A stretch of 58,762 bases of DNA from Lachnospiraceae bacterium (GTDB taxonomy: Bacteria > Bacillota > Clostridia > Lachnospirales > Lachnospiraceae): NCBI GenBank assembly GCA_024685005.1, contig JAIKWF010000032.1:1-58762 (forward strand), read 5' to 3'. Position numbers and translations under genes: made by a program. Of the stretch, positions 18,010-26,602 are shown in pieces; position 1 is the stretch's first letter; each line of letters opens with the position of its first letter. A model generated the notes under the pieces. The model was not told the origin of the DNA, did no database searches, and saw only the letters and a program-made list of their open reading frames with translations.

Positions 18010-19332
18010 TTATTCTTTGCTCTCCGACAGACATTCGCCCAAAAGCATCATGTGTGCCGTCCTGCCTTCGGCGTTTCGGTCCACCAGAATAAAGCGGAGC
18101 CTGCAACGCTGGTTTTTCCGATTGATATATTCCCGTTCCACAAAGGGCTGTTTGTCAAACCGCTCATCAATGGTGGACAGGTTGATAAATTCAAAGATCC
18201 TGGCCTTATAGCGGGCATCCGTCATGGCATCCATCACAAGCCGCAGATGGTGCTGCACGCCCTTTCTCTGATCTCCCAGGATCTCCCGGATCTCTTCCGT
18301 GGCGGAAAGCTCCCGGAAGGTATCTTTTTCCAGATCGATCATATAGGCCGCCTGAAAGACCGTGGCAGCCGCCTGCAGCTGGCTTTTCAGTTCGTCGTTG
18401 ATCCGGTAATTACTGCGTTCCTTTTTCAGGATCCGTATGCACAGATACAGAACCCCAGCCGAAACAACCGCGAAAAACAGCAGCACCGGCCACAGCATCA
18501 GGATAAAGTCCTTCTTTTCCATTACCGTCACCACAGACCAGTCCGTATAAAGATCCGTCCAGAACACATAGTAGGATCTGGGGCCGTTTCGTACGGTAAA
18601 ATGGTGGTTTTCCGATGTGACGATCCCCGTGTAGATCCGGTTTCCCATGCTGCCGCCTGCGTCGGTATAGGTTTTCCCCAGTTCCGTTTCATCGGAATGG
18701 GCCACTACTCTGCCTTCGCTGTCCAGAACCATAGCCATGGTCCACCGGCTTTCATTGCCGGTATTCTCGATGAGCTTCTGGATGGCATCCAGCCGGATAT
18801 CCAGTGCCACAACGCTCATGTTATCGGAAAGAAGCCTTGCCACGGACATCATCATGCTTCCCGTCTGGGAATCCAGATAGGGCGCCACCAGCGCCACCTC
18901 TCCCTGCATGGCCGCAGCCGCTCTGTACCAGGGCCGCTCCTGGGGTTTGTATCCCGGCTCCGGGACCCAGCCCGCACCGTCCAGATAGGTGCCGTTAAAG
19001 ACGCCGTAAAGACCGGTGAAGGTGCCGTCTATGGTTTTTAAGAACACCTCACTCTGATCCTCCAGATAGGTCAGGATCGCTTCGTCGGATTCCTCTTTTT
19101 CCAGCATCTGGCTGAGGGTATAAGAAGAAAGCTTTACCGCATCAACGGATTCCACCAAAAAAAAACCCACTTCCGCCGCTGCCTGCAGTACCTCATTTTC
19201 GCATTTCAGGATCAGTTCGTTTTTTGCTTTCTGATACAAAAACACAAAATTCGCAAGGCAAAAAAGCAGCACGGCGGAAAGAAGCAAAGCCGCTTTCGTG
19301 AATCGCTTTTTGTCGTTTAGTTCATAGTTCAT
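18010..19332 (-). CDS. Double-Cache membrane sensor without recognised output domain
   Basis: 440 residues. Transmembrane segment about 13-33, large extracellular dCache-like domain about 40-270 (PWYRAAAAMQGEVALVAPYL and MSVARLLSDNMSVVALDIRL are typical), second transmembrane segment about 275-300, then a cytosolic region of ~140 residues that looks PAS-like (MIDLEKDTFRELSATEEI; FVEREYINRKNQRCRLRFIL). In related proteins a GGDEF, kinase or chemoreceptor domain follows; here the protein ends at CLSESKE. The start is ATG 19332, overlapping the permease stop as ATGA; an in-frame GTG seven codons earlier is less likely. It may signal by protein contact. Confidence 0.82.
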   Translation of the reverse strand: MNYELNDKKRFTKAALLLSAVLLFCLANFVFLYQKAKNELILKCENEVLQAAAEVGFFLVESVDAVKLSSYTLSQMLEKEESDEAILTYLEDQSEVFLKTIDGTFTGLYGVFNGTYLDGAGWVPEPGYKPQERPWYRAAAAMQGEVALVAPYLDSQTGSMMMSVARLLSDNMSVVALDIRLDAIQKLIENTGNESRWTMAMVLDSEGRVVAHSDETELGKTYTDAGGSMGNRIYTGIVTSENHHFTVRNGPRSYYVFWTDLYTDWSVVTVMEKKDFILMLWPVLLFFAVVSAGVLYLCIRILKKERSNYRINDELKSQLQAAATVFQAAYMIDLEKDTFRELSATEEIREILGDQRKGVQHHLRLVMDAMTDARYKARIFEFINLSTIDERFDKQPFVEREYINRKNQRCRLRFILVDRNAEGRTAHMMLLGECLSESKE

Positions 19333-20126
19333 CCCATCCCGTCCTCTTTGCACATTTTCATATCAGTCAGGATTCCCAAAAGCACCAGGATCGCCAGATT
19401 CTCCGTCAGGGGCACGATCACGTCCCCGTAGCTGCTGCAACTGTCATAGACAAAGGTCAGAAGGTAGGTGGGCAGCATCTTTCCAAAGGACAGATATCCT
19501 GCAATATCCGGCACAAAGATGATGGTAGATATCATGGATACCGCGGCGATCACCGGGTTTTTCCAAAGTACGGAAAACAGCTGGGTATAGCAGATAATGA
19601 TGCACAGATTGATACAATGGATCAGGGCCAGGGCAATGGCATTGCCCAGGGGCATATTGCGCTCCATGCACAGATTCGCCGCCAGATAATACAGCAGATA
19701 GCCTGCAAATACGCAGCCTCCCGCAAACAGTCCGTATACAAGACATTTGGAAAAAACAAATTCGGAGCCGCTGTATCCCTGTTGGCGGGGCAGGATCCAC
19801 TTACCCTGTTCCCGTTCTTTGGGCAGGATGTTAAAGGTGACTAAAATGGCACCGATGGAATAAAAAAGTCCGATATAATAGGCGAAAATGCCCACATTCT
19901 CCCTGACATTTCTGGGATACAGACTGGAGATCACCCCCTCCAGAGCGTCGATATCAAATCCCGGCAGCTGCTGCCAGAGGGCCTCGGGCATATCCGAAAA
20001 TACCAGGGTACTGCACAGGATCAAAATGGCGATCGCCGCGATCAGAATGCCGAATACGATAAGCTTTCCGCCCCGCAGCACTTCTTTTACATCCTTCCTG
20101 AGGCAGCACAAAAATCCCTTTGTCAT
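19329..20126 (-). CDS. ABC-2 type transporter permease
   Basis: 265 residues, about six membrane spans, with the loop ILPKEREQGKWILPRQQGYSG seen in ABC-2 permeases of the NatB/ABC-2 membrane_2 kind. The start is ATG 20126, preceded by GGGAGGT and overlapping the ATPase stop as ATGA; the open frame extends 46 codons further upstream but that part lies inside the ATPase gene. Partner of the ATPase at 20123-20974. The substrate is unknown; the operon with MraY-like and MBOAT genes makes a surface-glycan precursor or sensor-linked export possible. Confidence 0.85.
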   Translation of the reverse strand: MTKGFLCCLRKDVKEVLRGGKLIVFGILIAAIAILILCSTLVFSDMPEALWQQLPGFDIDALEGVISSLYPRNVRENVGIFAYYIGLFYSIGAILVTFNILPKEREQGKWILPRQQGYSGSEFVFSKCLVYGLFAGGCVFAGYLLYYLAANLCMERNMPLGNAIALALIHCINLCIIICYTQLFSVLWKNPVIAAVSMISTIIFVPDIAGYLSFGKMLPTYLLTFVYDSCSSYGDVIVPLTENLAILVLLGILTDMKMCKEDGMG

Positions 20127-20974
20127 AGGCACACCTCCCGAAAGATCTGATCTAAGGACTTTGCCGTACTCTCCATGGATTCCATGCGGTTGGAAAGACC
20201 GGATAAATGACGAAAGATCTGCTGCTGGGAGCCTAAGGGATCCTTTTCGTCCATCATAACGCAAATGGTTCTGTCATCCTCAAAGACCGCTGTGGGAATC
20301 CCGGAAAGGATCTGTTCCTTTTCAAGACTGTTTTCAAAGCGGATCCGAAAACCCGCTGCTTTTTCTCTGTTTTCTTTGCTGTCCACTTCCAGGGCGATGA
20401 CCCCGTCTTTTAAAAACCCGGCCTTATCGCAGATACTGTCCATATCCGCCAGAATGTGGGTGGAAAGCAGGATCGTTTTCCCTTTTTCCTTCAGGTTTTC
20501 CAGAATCTGTCTGACCTGGGCTCTTCCTTCCGGATCCAGGGCGCTGGTGGGCTCGTCTAACAATATGATCTGGGGATCGGAGGTCAGGGCCGCTGCAATT
20601 CCCAGTCTCTGGCGCATACCCCGGGATAAGGTTTTGATCCGCAGCCCGCCGCTTAAGGATACCATTTCAAGCAGGTTATTGCGGCGGATGGGATTTTCGT
20701 CCATCAAAAGAAAATCCAGATATTCGTCTGTGGTCAGATACTCAAAAAAAGCCGGCAGATCCGGCAGAAAGCTGACTTTGCTTTCCCCTTCTCCAAAAGA
20801 AACCGCCCCCTCGTTTTTATCCAAAAGGCCGCTTATGATCTTCATCAGTGTGGTCTTGCCTGCGCCGTTTCGGCCGATGAGGCCGTATATACTGCCGCTT
20901 GGCACTTCAAAGGAAATGCCCTTTAACACCTGATGGGTTCCGTATGCTTTTTTGATCCCGTTTACTGCCAGCAT
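20123..20974 (-). CDS. ABC transporter ATP-binding protein
   Basis: 283-residue nucleotide-binding subunit. Walker A LIGRNGAGKTTLMK near residue 38, ABC signature LSRGMRQRLGIAAAL near 130, Walker B IILLDEPTSALDPEGR near 150, and switch His in LLSTHILADMD near 185. Such NatA/CcmA-like ATPases pair with ABC-2 permeases. The start was placed at ATG 20974 (MLAVNGIKKAYG), with AGGA eight bases upstream and homology starting there; a longer in-frame start at 21046 overlaps the promoter. First gene of the operon running to 14433. Confidence 0.92.
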   Translation of the reverse strand: MLAVNGIKKAYGTHQVLKGISFEVPSGSIYGLIGRNGAGKTTLMKIISGLLDKNEGAVSFGEGESKVSFLPDLPAFFEYLTTDEYLDFLLMDENPIRRNNLLEMVSLSGGLRIKTLSRGMRQRLGIAAALTSDPQIILLDEPTSALDPEGRAQVRQILENLKEKGKTILLSTHILADMDSICDKAGFLKDGVIALEVDSKENREKAAGFRIRFENSLEKEQILSGIPTAVFEDDRTICVMMDEKDPLGSQQQIFRHLSGLSNRMESMESTAKSLDQIFREVCL

Positions 20975-21017
20975 AGTTTCATTCCTGTGGTTTGACTGAT
21001 TTTTTTCATACGAAGAA

Positions 21018-21046
21018 AGTATACCATGTAAAAAGGGCGAAGACAA
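21018..21046 (-). promoter_or_regulatory. Promoter of the ABC-Cache-MraY-MBOAT operon
   Basis: Minus-strand TTGTCT (21046-21041), 17-base spacer, TATACT (21023-21018). The -35 box lies inside the terminator hairpin of the upstream xfp transcript. Confidence 0.7.
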
Positions 21047-21065
21047 CCGACTGCCTCCGCCCTTT
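21027..21065 (-). terminator. Rho-independent terminator of xfp
   Basis: Minus-strand stem AAAGGGCG (21065-21058) with CGCCCTTT (21039-21032), extended by seven further mostly wobble pairs around TCGG, then five T. It lies 30 bases after the xfp stop. Confidence 0.8.
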
Positions 21066-21094
21066 CATTCTTTCTGTTTCTTATTTCAGACCGC

Positions 21095-23461
21095 TTATTT
21101 CAGACCGGTCCACTTCCACTGGGCTACTTCAGGCATGTCGATACCTACGTCATGGATGTAGGTCTTATGCTCTACCAGCTTGTCCTTCATCTTCTGTACC
21201 AGGAATGCTCCCTTATTACCAAGATGAGGCATATGATTGATCATGGCGATCACCAGATTGAAACGGTCGATCTGGTTCTGCACTCTCATATCGAAGGGAG
21301 TGGTGATGGTTCCTTCCTCATGATAGCCGTGTACATGGATGTTTCTGTTGTGTCTGGTGTAGGTCAGCTCATGGATCAGGGTAGGATAGCCATGGAATGC
21401 AAATACAATGGGCTTATCCTTGGTAAAGATGGTATCGTAATCCACATCGGAAAGTCCGTGAGGATGTCTGTCCTTGGGCTCAAGACGCATCAGATCCACT
21501 ACGTTTACGAAACGAACCTTTACATTGGGCATTTCCTTGTGCATGATATCCACTGCAGCCAGTGCCTCCAGAGTAGGCGTATCGCCGCAGCATGCAAGTA
21601 CGATGTCCGGATCTTCTCCGGTGTCCGTGGAAGCCCAATCCCAGATGCCGATACCCTGGGTGCAGTGCTTTACAGCCTGCTCCATGGTCAGCCACTGGGG
21701 TCTGGGATGCTTGCTTGCTACGATGGCATTGACGTAGTTCTTGCTCTTTAAGCAGTGATCCATGGTAGAAAGCAGACAGTTTGCATCGGGGGGGAGATAG
21801 ATTCTTACCACGTCTGCTTTCTTATTGGAAATGTGATCCAAAAATCCGGGATCCTGATGGGTAAATCCGTTGTGATCCTGCTGCCATACGTTGGATGTCA
21901 AAAGGAGGTTCAAAGAGGAGATAGGAGCTCTCCAGCTCAGACCGTTACATACCTTCAGCCATTTTGCGTGCTGTGCTGCCATGGAATCGATGATACGGAT
22001 AAATGCCTCGTAGCTGGCAAAGAATCCGTGTCTTCCGGTAAGGATATATCCTTCTAACCATCCTTCACACATATGCTCGGAAAGCATGGAGTCCATCACT
22101 CTTCCGTCTGCGGCAAGGAACTGGTCAGTGCCTTCTTCAATTGCTGCATTCCAGTCACGGTTGGTCACTTCAAATACTTTGTTCAGACGGTTGGACATGG
22201 TCTCGTCCGGTCCGAAGATCCTGAAGTTCTTATTATCTGCATTGAGCTTGAATACGTCGCGGATGTAGCCGCCAAGCTCGATCATATCCTGTTTTTCCAC
22301 GGATCCGGGACCGGGTACTTCTACCGCATAGTCACGGAAATCGGGAAGTCTTAAATCACGAAGCAGCTTTCCGCCGTTGGCATGGGGGTTGGAAGCAATT
22401 CTGCGATCTCCCTTGGGTGCCAGCTCCTGCAGCTCGGGGATCAGTTTTCCTTCCGCATCGAAAAGCTCTTCTGCATGATAGCTTTCCAGCCACTCTTTGA
22501 GGATCTGCATATGCTCGGGCTTGTCCATCATGACAGGTACCTGATGGGCCTGGAAAGAACCTTCGATCTTGTTGCCGTCCACAACCTTGGGGCCGGTCCA
22601 TCCCTTGGGGGTGCGAAGTACGATCATGGGCCATACCGGTCTTGTGGCATCGCCGTTTTCTCTTGCGTTTTTCTGGATCGCTTTGATCTCATCCACAACG
22701 ATATCCAGGGTTTCTGCCATCTTGCGATGCATTTCCTTAGGCTCGCAGCCCTCTACAAAGTAAGGCTTCCAGCCGTTACCCTTGAAGAACGCTTCCAGCT
22801 CTTCTCTGGAAAGACGGGCTAAAATAGTAGGATTGGAGATCTTAAATCCATTCAGATGAAGAATCGGAAGTACTGCTCCGTCTGTAATGGGGTTGATGAA
22901 TTTATTGGACTGCCATGAGGTAGCCAGAGGGCCTGTCTCTGCCTCACCGTCACCGACTACGCAGGCTGCGATCAGATCCGGATTATCAAAAACAGCACCT
23001 ACACTGTGGGCGATGGAGTAACCAAGCTCACCACCTTCATGAATGGAGCCGGGGGTTTCCGGTGCCACGTGGCTGGAAATACCGCCGGGGAAAGAAAACT
23101 GCTTGCACAGCTTTTTCAATCCGTCCATATCACGGCTGATATTGGGATATACTTCACTATAGGAACCTTCCAGATATGCGTTGGATACGAAAAAGTTTCC
23201 GCCGTGTCCGGGACCGGAAAGCAGGATCATATCCTGATCATACTTGTTGATCACACGGTTTAAATGAACATAGATAAAGTTCTGTCCGGGAACGGTGCCC
23301 CAGTGACCGACGATCTTCTTTTTGATGTGTTCTTTTTCCAGAGGCTGGCGAAGAAGCGGGTTGTCCAAAAGATACAACTGCGCTGCTGCCAGATAGTTGG
23401 TGGCACGCCAGTAGGCGTCCATTTTCCCGAGATATTCTTCCGTAATCTCATTGTGGTTCAT
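21095..23461 (-). CDS. xfp: Xylulose-5-phosphate/fructose-6-phosphate phosphoketolase
   Basis: Thiamine-diphosphate enzyme that splits xylulose 5-phosphate (and often fructose 6-phosphate) with phosphate into acetyl phosphate plus glyceraldehyde 3-phosphate or erythrose 4-phosphate. 788 residues, normal for the family. Visible motifs: [17 protein letters not shown] near residue 45, LSGPGHGGN near 75, [20 protein letters not shown] near 130, and the cofactor site [14 protein letters not shown] near 165. The start is ATG 23461 after GGTGAGG; the open frame continues eight codons to a TTG that lacks support. Monocistronic, with a terminator at 21027-21065. Acetyl phosphate from it can feed acetate or acetyl-CoA pools. 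Confidence 0.97.
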   Translation of the reverse strand: MNHNEITEEYLGKMDAYWRATNYLAAAQLYLLDNPLLRQPLEKEHIKKKIVGHWGTVPGQNFIYVHLNRVINKYDQDMILLSGPGHGGNFFVSNAYLEGSYSEVYPNISRDMDGLKKLCKQFSFPGGISSHVAPETPGSIHEGGELGYSIAHSVGAVFDNPDLIAACVVGDGEAETGPLATSWQSNKFINPITDGAVLPILHLNGFKISNPTILARLSREELEAFFKGNGWKPYFVEGCEPKEMHRKMAETLDIVVDEIKAIQKNARENGDATRPVWPMIVLRTPKGWTGPKVVDGNKIEGSFQAHQVPVMMDKPEHMQILKEWLESYHAEELFDAEGKLIPELQELAPKGDRRIASNPHANGGKLLRDLRLPDFRDYAVEVPGPGSVEKQDMIELGGYIRDVFKLNADNKNFRIFGPDETMSNRLNKVFEVTNRDWNAAIEEGTDQFLAADGRVMDSMLSEHMCEGWLEGYILTGRHGFFASYEAFIRIIDSMAAQHAKWLKVCNGLSWRAPISSLNLLLTSNVWQQDHNGFTHQDPGFLDHISNKKADVVRIYLPPDANCLLSTMDHCLKSKNYVNAIVASKHPRPQWLTMEQAVKHCTQGIGIWDWASTDTGEDPDIVLACCGDTPTLEALAAVDIMHKEMPNVKVRFVNVVDLMRLEPKDRHPHGLSDVDYDTIFTKDKPIVFAFHGYPTLIHELTYTRHNRNIHVHGYHEEGTITTPFDMRVQNQIDRFNLVIAMINHMPHLGNKGAFLVQKMKDKLVEHKTYIHDVGIDMPEVAQWKWTGLK

Positions 23462-23513
23462 GTGTGCTACCTCACCTTTCTTCAAACAGTTTCATGACTG
23501 AATTTAAACGCCC

Positions 23514-23546
23514 TTAGCGGCGGCGTGCACGAGCAATTTCGCGCAT
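23514..23546 (-). CDS. Possible 10-residue leader peptide upstream of xfp
   Basis: ATG 23546 to TAA 23514 encodes MREIARARRR, five Arg in ten codons, inside the ~100-base 5' leader of xfp. GGAG lies about ten bases before the ATG. GGCGG just upstream and CCGCC near its end can pair, and a CGCC/GGCG arrangement follows. An Arg-rich leader could couple ribosome stalling to xfp expression, but nothing else supports it and chance is possible. Confidence 0.25.
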   Translation of the reverse strand: MREIARARRR

Positions 23547-23568
23547 TTCCGCCGGGCTCCGAGAAACT

Positions 23569-23574
23569 ATTATA
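23569..23574 (-). promoter_or_regulatory. -10 box of xfp
   Basis: Minus-strand TATAAT in CGTATATAATAG, about 108 bases upstream of the xfp ATG. No convincing -35 box is seen at 16-18 bases, so an activator may be needed, or the call is wrong. Confidence 0.4.
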
Positions 23575-23686
23575 TACGAATTTGGTAAAAATTGCTTCTT
23601 CTGAGATCACTTTTTTTATTTTTGTAAACTTTGTACAGACATGTCTGTCTTTTGCCGATTTTTTTGGATTGTCTGCTCCCCCTCTT

Positions 23687-26602
23687 TTAATCCTCACCCA
23701 GCTTCAGTGCCCGGGTAATATTCAGGCCCTTCAGGATCCGGCGGATCCAAATGATACAGATGATCACCACCAGGCTTAAGGTGACGCAAAGGCGGATGGT
23801 ATCCATAGCCGACCCTGTTACAAATACCGGAACGCTGTGTTTTTGCGGCAGATAAACCGCGGCAAACACCGGTGCGAAAAAGCGGCTGGTCAGGATTCCC
23901 GCTCCTACTCCGGCGGCAATGGACATAAAGGATAAAAAGAGCTGTTCCATCAAAAGCATCCTGCTGACTTCCTTCTGGGTGATACCCATTGCCCTGCAGA
24001 TTCCGAACAAAAGCTCTCTGTCTCTGATGGCGGTGATCCAGTAGATCATGTATCCGATGATGCAAAGCAAAAGCGCAATGAGAAAGTCTGCGGTAAACAG
24101 TCCGTTGGTGATCTGAATGATGGCGGACTCTTTTTCCCTGGCCAGTTCTTCCCGCCAGGATACAAACGCTTTCATTTCCCGGTTATCCGCTGCAAGCTTT
24201 TCCTTTAAGGCGGTGCGGATCTTTGCATCCTCTCCCTCTGCTTTGCCCCATACTTCATAGGGGAACAGGCCGTAAGCACTGTTGACAAAGGCATAGTTCA
24301 TCACGATCAGATAGCTTTCTTCTTCGATAGTCTTACCTTCTTCATCCTGCCTGTAGCCAAACCGTTCATATCCGGGCCAGGCTTCCACGATGCCTACGAT
24401 CTTTACCTTTGCCGTTGCATAGGGGTCCTTTTGTCCGATCACCTTCGGCGGCAGCATATCGCACTGGATGTAATCTCCCACCTGCACCTTCAGCTCCAGG
24501 GCCAGATTGGAGGATACGATGGCCCCTCCGTATTCTACCGCCAGTTCATTGAGATAACTGTAAAAATGCTCTTCGTTCAGCCCTTCCCGAAGTCTTGCGG
24601 TCTGTCCGAATTCTTTTGTATGGATTCCCATGAGCTCTACATTTTTGATGGTATTGTCTCCGGCGGAAACCCACATGGTATCATCCCTTGCCACTTTGGT
24701 AACCTGCGAAAGCAGCCCGTCAGCGCAAAGATTTCTGTAAAGACCGAAATCCGGCTCCCTGTATTTCCACTTTTTATCCGACATGCCGTCGGCTCCGAAG
24801 CCCTTTTTAATGCTGATATCCCATTTTTCCAAAACGTTGATATCCGCTCCCACGACATGGGAGAGTCTGGCTTCTTTATTGGCGTTGATGGTATGGGCCA
24901 TATTGGCATGGAACAGACTCATGGCCACGGTCATGACCATAAATACCGAGATCACGCCGGAGGATTTCCGGGTTCGGATGATCTGCAAAAGTCCTGCAAA
25001 CACCGGGGCACTGAACCTTTTTTCTCCGATGCGGTAAAACAGTCTGATGCAGTAAAAGATCAGTCTGAGCATCACAAGACCGCAGGCAAACAGAAACAGC
25101 GAGGCGTTGATAAAGATCACGGGATCGATGCCGTCTCCCTGCATCACGCTTTCGGATAGGGTGGAAAGCTGCTTTTTATAGTTAAAGAGCAGGTACACCG
25201 AAACCAGAAGCAAAATGGCATCGAGAAAATATTTTTCCCAGAAGGGCACGATCCCCGCTCTTCTTCCGTCTTTTTTCTTTTTGAAAAACAGCAGTACGGG
25301 AATGAGATTGATGATCACCGACAGCAGGGCGGCGATCTCCCCTGCTGCGATCATGGAGGGGGTAAATCCGTATTCCGACACGCTGATCTTTCCGATGGCG
25401 GAAAAGCCCATGAAATCATCTACTCCCGCTACCAGCTTGCCGAAGCCGTATCCTGCCAGAAGCCCAATGGGCATGGAGATCTGGCTTAAGGCAAAGGCGG
25501 AAAGGAGGTAGGTCTGGATCAGTTTCCACTTGCCCATTCCCCTGTCTTTCAAGGTCTGCAGCTCTCTGGTCTCCGAGTCGATGATCCGAAATGAGATCAT
25601 GCCGATAAAGGTCAGGATCAGTACCGCCAGGGGCAGAATGATCACATAGAGCATCTGCTCTACGGACCGGCTCTCCACTCTGTATTTTTCCAAAACCGGT
25701 GTCAGATTCTCCGTCAGCTTGCCGTCTTTTTTCCGAAGGGATGCAAGGCGTTTTTTCAAACGGGCCGCATTTTTCCTGTCGATGAGGCGGTAGTCCAGGG
25801 CCTGGGTACACTCACAGGTAACAAGCCTGATATAGTCCTCTGCGATCTTGTAAAAGTCTTGTTTTTTCAGCATCAAAAAGGGATTACCCTCCGTCAGCGG
25901 CGTCTGCCAATAGTAATCTCCCGGCTTTTCGGAAATGATACCGTTTATATAAACGGAAAGGATTGGCGGGTTGGGGTAGTTTGGATCTTCATGGTAAAAA
26001 AGCAGCGGGAAGGAGATCACCTCGCCCACCACCAGATCATAGTCATCAGCGGTTTTGCGGCTCACGAGGCAGGGATAGGCTCCATCGGGGATGGCAGCGC
26101 CCCGATCGATATAGTCTGAGATATCGCCGTAAAAGTCCGCCCCGGCCTCCACCACATAGTGATCCTGCATGGCATTTTCATTCAGGCCGTCGTCCATACA
26201 GCCCAGATCCACCATTTTCTCTCCGCGGTAGGAATACTCCGACTGGACATTGACGAATACGATCTTGCGCTGGTCTGCGATGACGGGCAGATGCATTTTT
26301 TTCTCCCAGGCGCCCATATATTCATCCAGAGACTGATCCGTAAACTCCCCGGCAGACTGTCCTTTTGCCGCGGCGTCCCTGAAGTCGGCCGCCTTCAGCT
26401 CCATCCTTCCGGAAATGGTGGCCGGATATTCTTCCGTTACCTGTGCCTGCCCCACAAACCCGCTCTGGATCACCTTATTTAAGGAGCCGCAGCGGAACAT
26501 CTGGATCATGGAAAAGACCATGATCATGGAAACCATACCGCAGATCAGGCACAGATACAGCTTATATTTATTTTTGATCTTGGTATACAGGTATCGTATC
26601 AT
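23687..26602 (-). CDS. Large FtsX-type ABC permease (MacB-like core domains)
   Basis: 971 residues. An N-terminal span (about 15-40) is followed by a long extracellular region to ~320. Then come a transmembrane cluster with FtsX features (about 325-430, LPLAVLILTFIGMISFRIID), further spans at about 455-540, a second periplasmic-type domain (about 590-850), and a C-terminal FtsX repeat (GLFTADFLIALLLCIIGYMI; RDRELLFGICRAMGITQKEV). This duplicated layout is like LolCE/DevC-type permeases. It overlaps the upstream adaptor stop by four bases. No ATPase is encoded in its operon, so it must borrow one, possibly the BceA-like protein at 33945-34715. Substrate unknown. Confidence 0.85.
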   Translation of the reverse strand: MIRYLYTKIKNKYKLYLCLICGMVSMIMVFSMIQMFRCGSLNKVIQSGFVGQAQVTEEYPATISGRMELKAADFRDAAAKGQSAGEFTDQSLDEYMGAWEKKMHLPVIADQRKIVFVNVQSEYSYRGEKMVDLGCMDDGLNENAMQDHYVVEAGADFYGDISDYIDRGAAIPDGAYPCLVSRKTADDYDLVVGEVISFPLLFYHEDPNYPNPPILSVYINGIISEKPGDYYWQTPLTEGNPFLMLKKQDFYKIAEDYIRLVTCECTQALDYRLIDRKNAARLKKRLASLRKKDGKLTENLTPVLEKYRVESRSVEQMLYVIILPLAVLILTFIGMISFRIIDSETRELQTLKDRGMGKWKLIQTYLLSAFALSQISMPIGLLAGYGFGKLVAGVDDFMGFSAIGKISVSEYGFTPSMIAAGEIAALLSVIINLIPVLLFFKKKKDGRRAGIVPFWEKYFLDAILLLVSVYLLFNYKKQLSTLSESVMQGDGIDPVIFINASLFLFACGLVMLRLIFYCIRLFYRIGEKRFSAPVFAGLLQIIRTRKSSGVISVFMVMTVAMSLFHANMAHTINANKEARLSHVVGADINVLEKWDISIKKGFGADGMSDKKWKYREPDFGLYRNLCADGLLSQVTKVARDDTMWVSAGDNTIKNVELMGIHTKEFGQTARLREGLNEEHFYSYLNELAVEYGGAIVSSNLALELKVQVGDYIQCDMLPPKVIGQKDPYATAKVKIVGIVEAWPGYERFGYRQDEEGKTIEEESYLIVMNYAFVNSAYGLFPYEVWGKAEGEDAKIRTALKEKLAADNREMKAFVSWREELAREKESAIIQITNGLFTADFLIALLLCIIGYMIYWITAIRDRELLFGICRAMGITQKEVSRMLLMEQLFLSFMSIAAGVGAGILTSRFFAPVFAAVYLPQKHSVPVFVTGSAMDTIRLCVTLSLVVIICIIWIRRILKGLNITRALKLGED

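Noticed and set aside
20127-20264. 46-residue N-terminal extension of the ABC permease
   Set aside because: It lies wholly in the upstream ATPase gene; GGGAGGT and the ATGA overlap set the start at 20126.
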